The notes beneath the pieces were generated by a model. It made no database searches and was not told the DNA's origin. It saw only the letters and a program-made list of their open reading frames with translations. The translations under genes were made by a program, and so were the position numbers. A DNA stretch of 26,098 nt from a virus. The stretch spans positions 1 to 26,098 of IMG/VR virus record IMGVR_UViG_3300004461_000105, one strand, 5' to 3'. Position 1 is the first letter of the stretch, and each line of letters begins with the position of its first letter. Of the stretch, positions 25,557 through 26,098 are shown in pieces.

Positions 25557-25958
25557 TTACCTTGTTGCCTCTAAAAGGAATGAATATTCTTGTGTTGGAA
25601 ACTCTTGACCAATAATATCAAATACTACAGTAATATCAAATGCATTACGGTCTGGTCTTGGTAGAACCTCGACTTGTAAATTATTAACCCTTGGTTCAAA
25701 ATTATTAATGGATATCATAATTTGATCACTGATTACAGAGGCAGTACCGAAATCAACAAACTCAAATAAACTTCCTCTTACATCAGATCCGAATATTGAA
25801 TTAAAGAATTTTTCGGTAGGTATTGTCTGAACAATATTTCTCACAGATCTACGAATTGCTATCTCGTTTTTGAGAATGGGTAAGTCTTTTGTCACAGGAT
25901 GGGGCTCAAAAGACAAACTAATGTCCTTAAATGCCCGTGATATCCTCTGAATTGCCAT
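25557..25958 (-). CDS. 25: Baseplate wedge protein gp25 (GPW/gp25 family)
   Basis: gp25 is the small wedge protein that sits by the gp6-gp53 core and nucleates sheath polymerisation; homologues occur in nearly all contractile tails (W of phage P2, TssE of type VI secretion). This copy is 133 residues against 132 in T4. It shows the family order: SLSFEPHPVTKDLPIL (15-29), NEIAIRRSVRNIVQTIPTEK (31-50), a FFNSIFGSDVRGSLFE turn (51-66), the signature NFEPRV (86-91), then a strand pair with FDITVVFDI (107-115). The TssE/gp25 core residues E-P-R are present. The gene is first behind a late promoter box at 25981-25988. Only a weak Shine-Dalgarno precedes the ATG at 25956-25958. Confidence 0.95.
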   Translation of the reverse strand: MAIQRISRAFKDISLSFEPHPVTKDLPILKNEIAIRRSVRNIVQTIPTEKFFNSIFGSDVRGSLFEFVDFGTASVISDQIMISINNFEPRVNNLQVEVLPRPDRNAFDITVVFDIIGQEFPTQEYSFLLEATR

Positions 25959-25980
25959 TGTTAAAGAGTTTTCTTAATTA

Positions 25981-25988
25981 TATTTATA
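25981..25988 (-). promoter_or_regulatory. T4-type late promoter box TATAAATA before gp25
   Basis: A perfect TATAAATA on the minus strand (context GAGTATAAATATAATT) begins two bases after the stop of the upstream partial gene and lies 22 bases before the gp25 ATG. It should drive gp25, gp6 and the 12.4 kb giant gene as one late transcript. Beyond the box its flanks differ from those of the other two promoters. Confidence 0.83.
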
Positions 25989-25990
25989 CT

Positions 25991-26098
25991 CTATTCCTGA
26001 AGATTCTTCTGTCCTTCCTTTAAATCGTCGTGCATAATCTCTTGGAGCACTCTTTCTTCTGGATCATTCGTTTTTTTAGGTAATGACCAGTAATCTGT
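25991..26098 (-). CDS. C-terminal end of an unidentified gene
   Basis: Reading from the right edge, 35 codons stay open and end at TAG (25991-25993): the peptide starts TDYWSLPKKTNDPEERVLQE and ends MHDDLKEGQKNLQE. This charged, probably helical tail sits directly upstream of gp25 on the same strand. In related phages this place is usually held by another baseplate or tail gene, but I do not recognise the end and give no name. The start lies outside the window. Codon use and strand agree with the neighbours. Confidence 0.6.
   Translation of the reverse strand, partial: TDYWSLPKKTNDPEERVLQEIMHDDLKEGQKNLQE

Overview
This window is a block of virion structural genes from an AT-rich, T4-like marine myovirus. 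The closest match in style is a cyanophage of the P-SSM2/Syn9 kind, though a SAR11 phage of the HTVC008M kind is also possible. The evidence is gene content and order: all genes lie on the minus strand, and read right to left they follow the T4 order gp25, gp6, gp7 position, gp8, gp9-12 position, fibritin (wac) position, gp13. The DNA looks like roughly two-thirds A+T by eye. I see no tRNA, CRISPR, insertion sequence or host-type gene, so I cannot name the host from the sequence.

Layout from right to left, which is the direction of transcription. An unidentified gene ends at 25991. Then come gp25 (25557-25958), gp6 (23627-25555), and a single gene of 12.4 kb encoding 4119 residues in the gp7 position (11266-23625). 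Next are gp8 (9652-11229), a 7.4 kb gene for a 2476-residue DUF4815-type protein (2215-9645), a 65-residue coiled-coil protein (2021-2218), a 111-residue beta-rich protein (1636-1971), a 296-residue repeat fibre protein in the fibritin position (746-1636), and the start of the neck protein gp13 (1-746). The two giant genes fill about 19.8 of the 26.1 kb.

Expression is very orderly. The only three intergenic gaps longer than 6 bases (32, 36 and 49 bases) each hold a perfect T4-type late promoter box, TATAAATA. Every other junction is a 1- to 6-base gap or an overlap. This divides the block into three late transcription units: gp25-gp6-giant, gp8-DUF4815-coiled coil, and 111 aa-fibre-gp13.

The genes should act together in building the baseplate wedge (gp25, gp6, giant, gp8), the peripheral baseplate or receptor-facing parts (DUF4815 giant), neck or tail fibres (296 aa) and the head-tail neck (gp13). 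The most interesting content is inside the giant proteins. They are built from several recurring small beta modules, some shared between three neighbouring proteins, plus one YHYH-like domain that has lost its histidines. No stretch over 300 bases lacks a gene.
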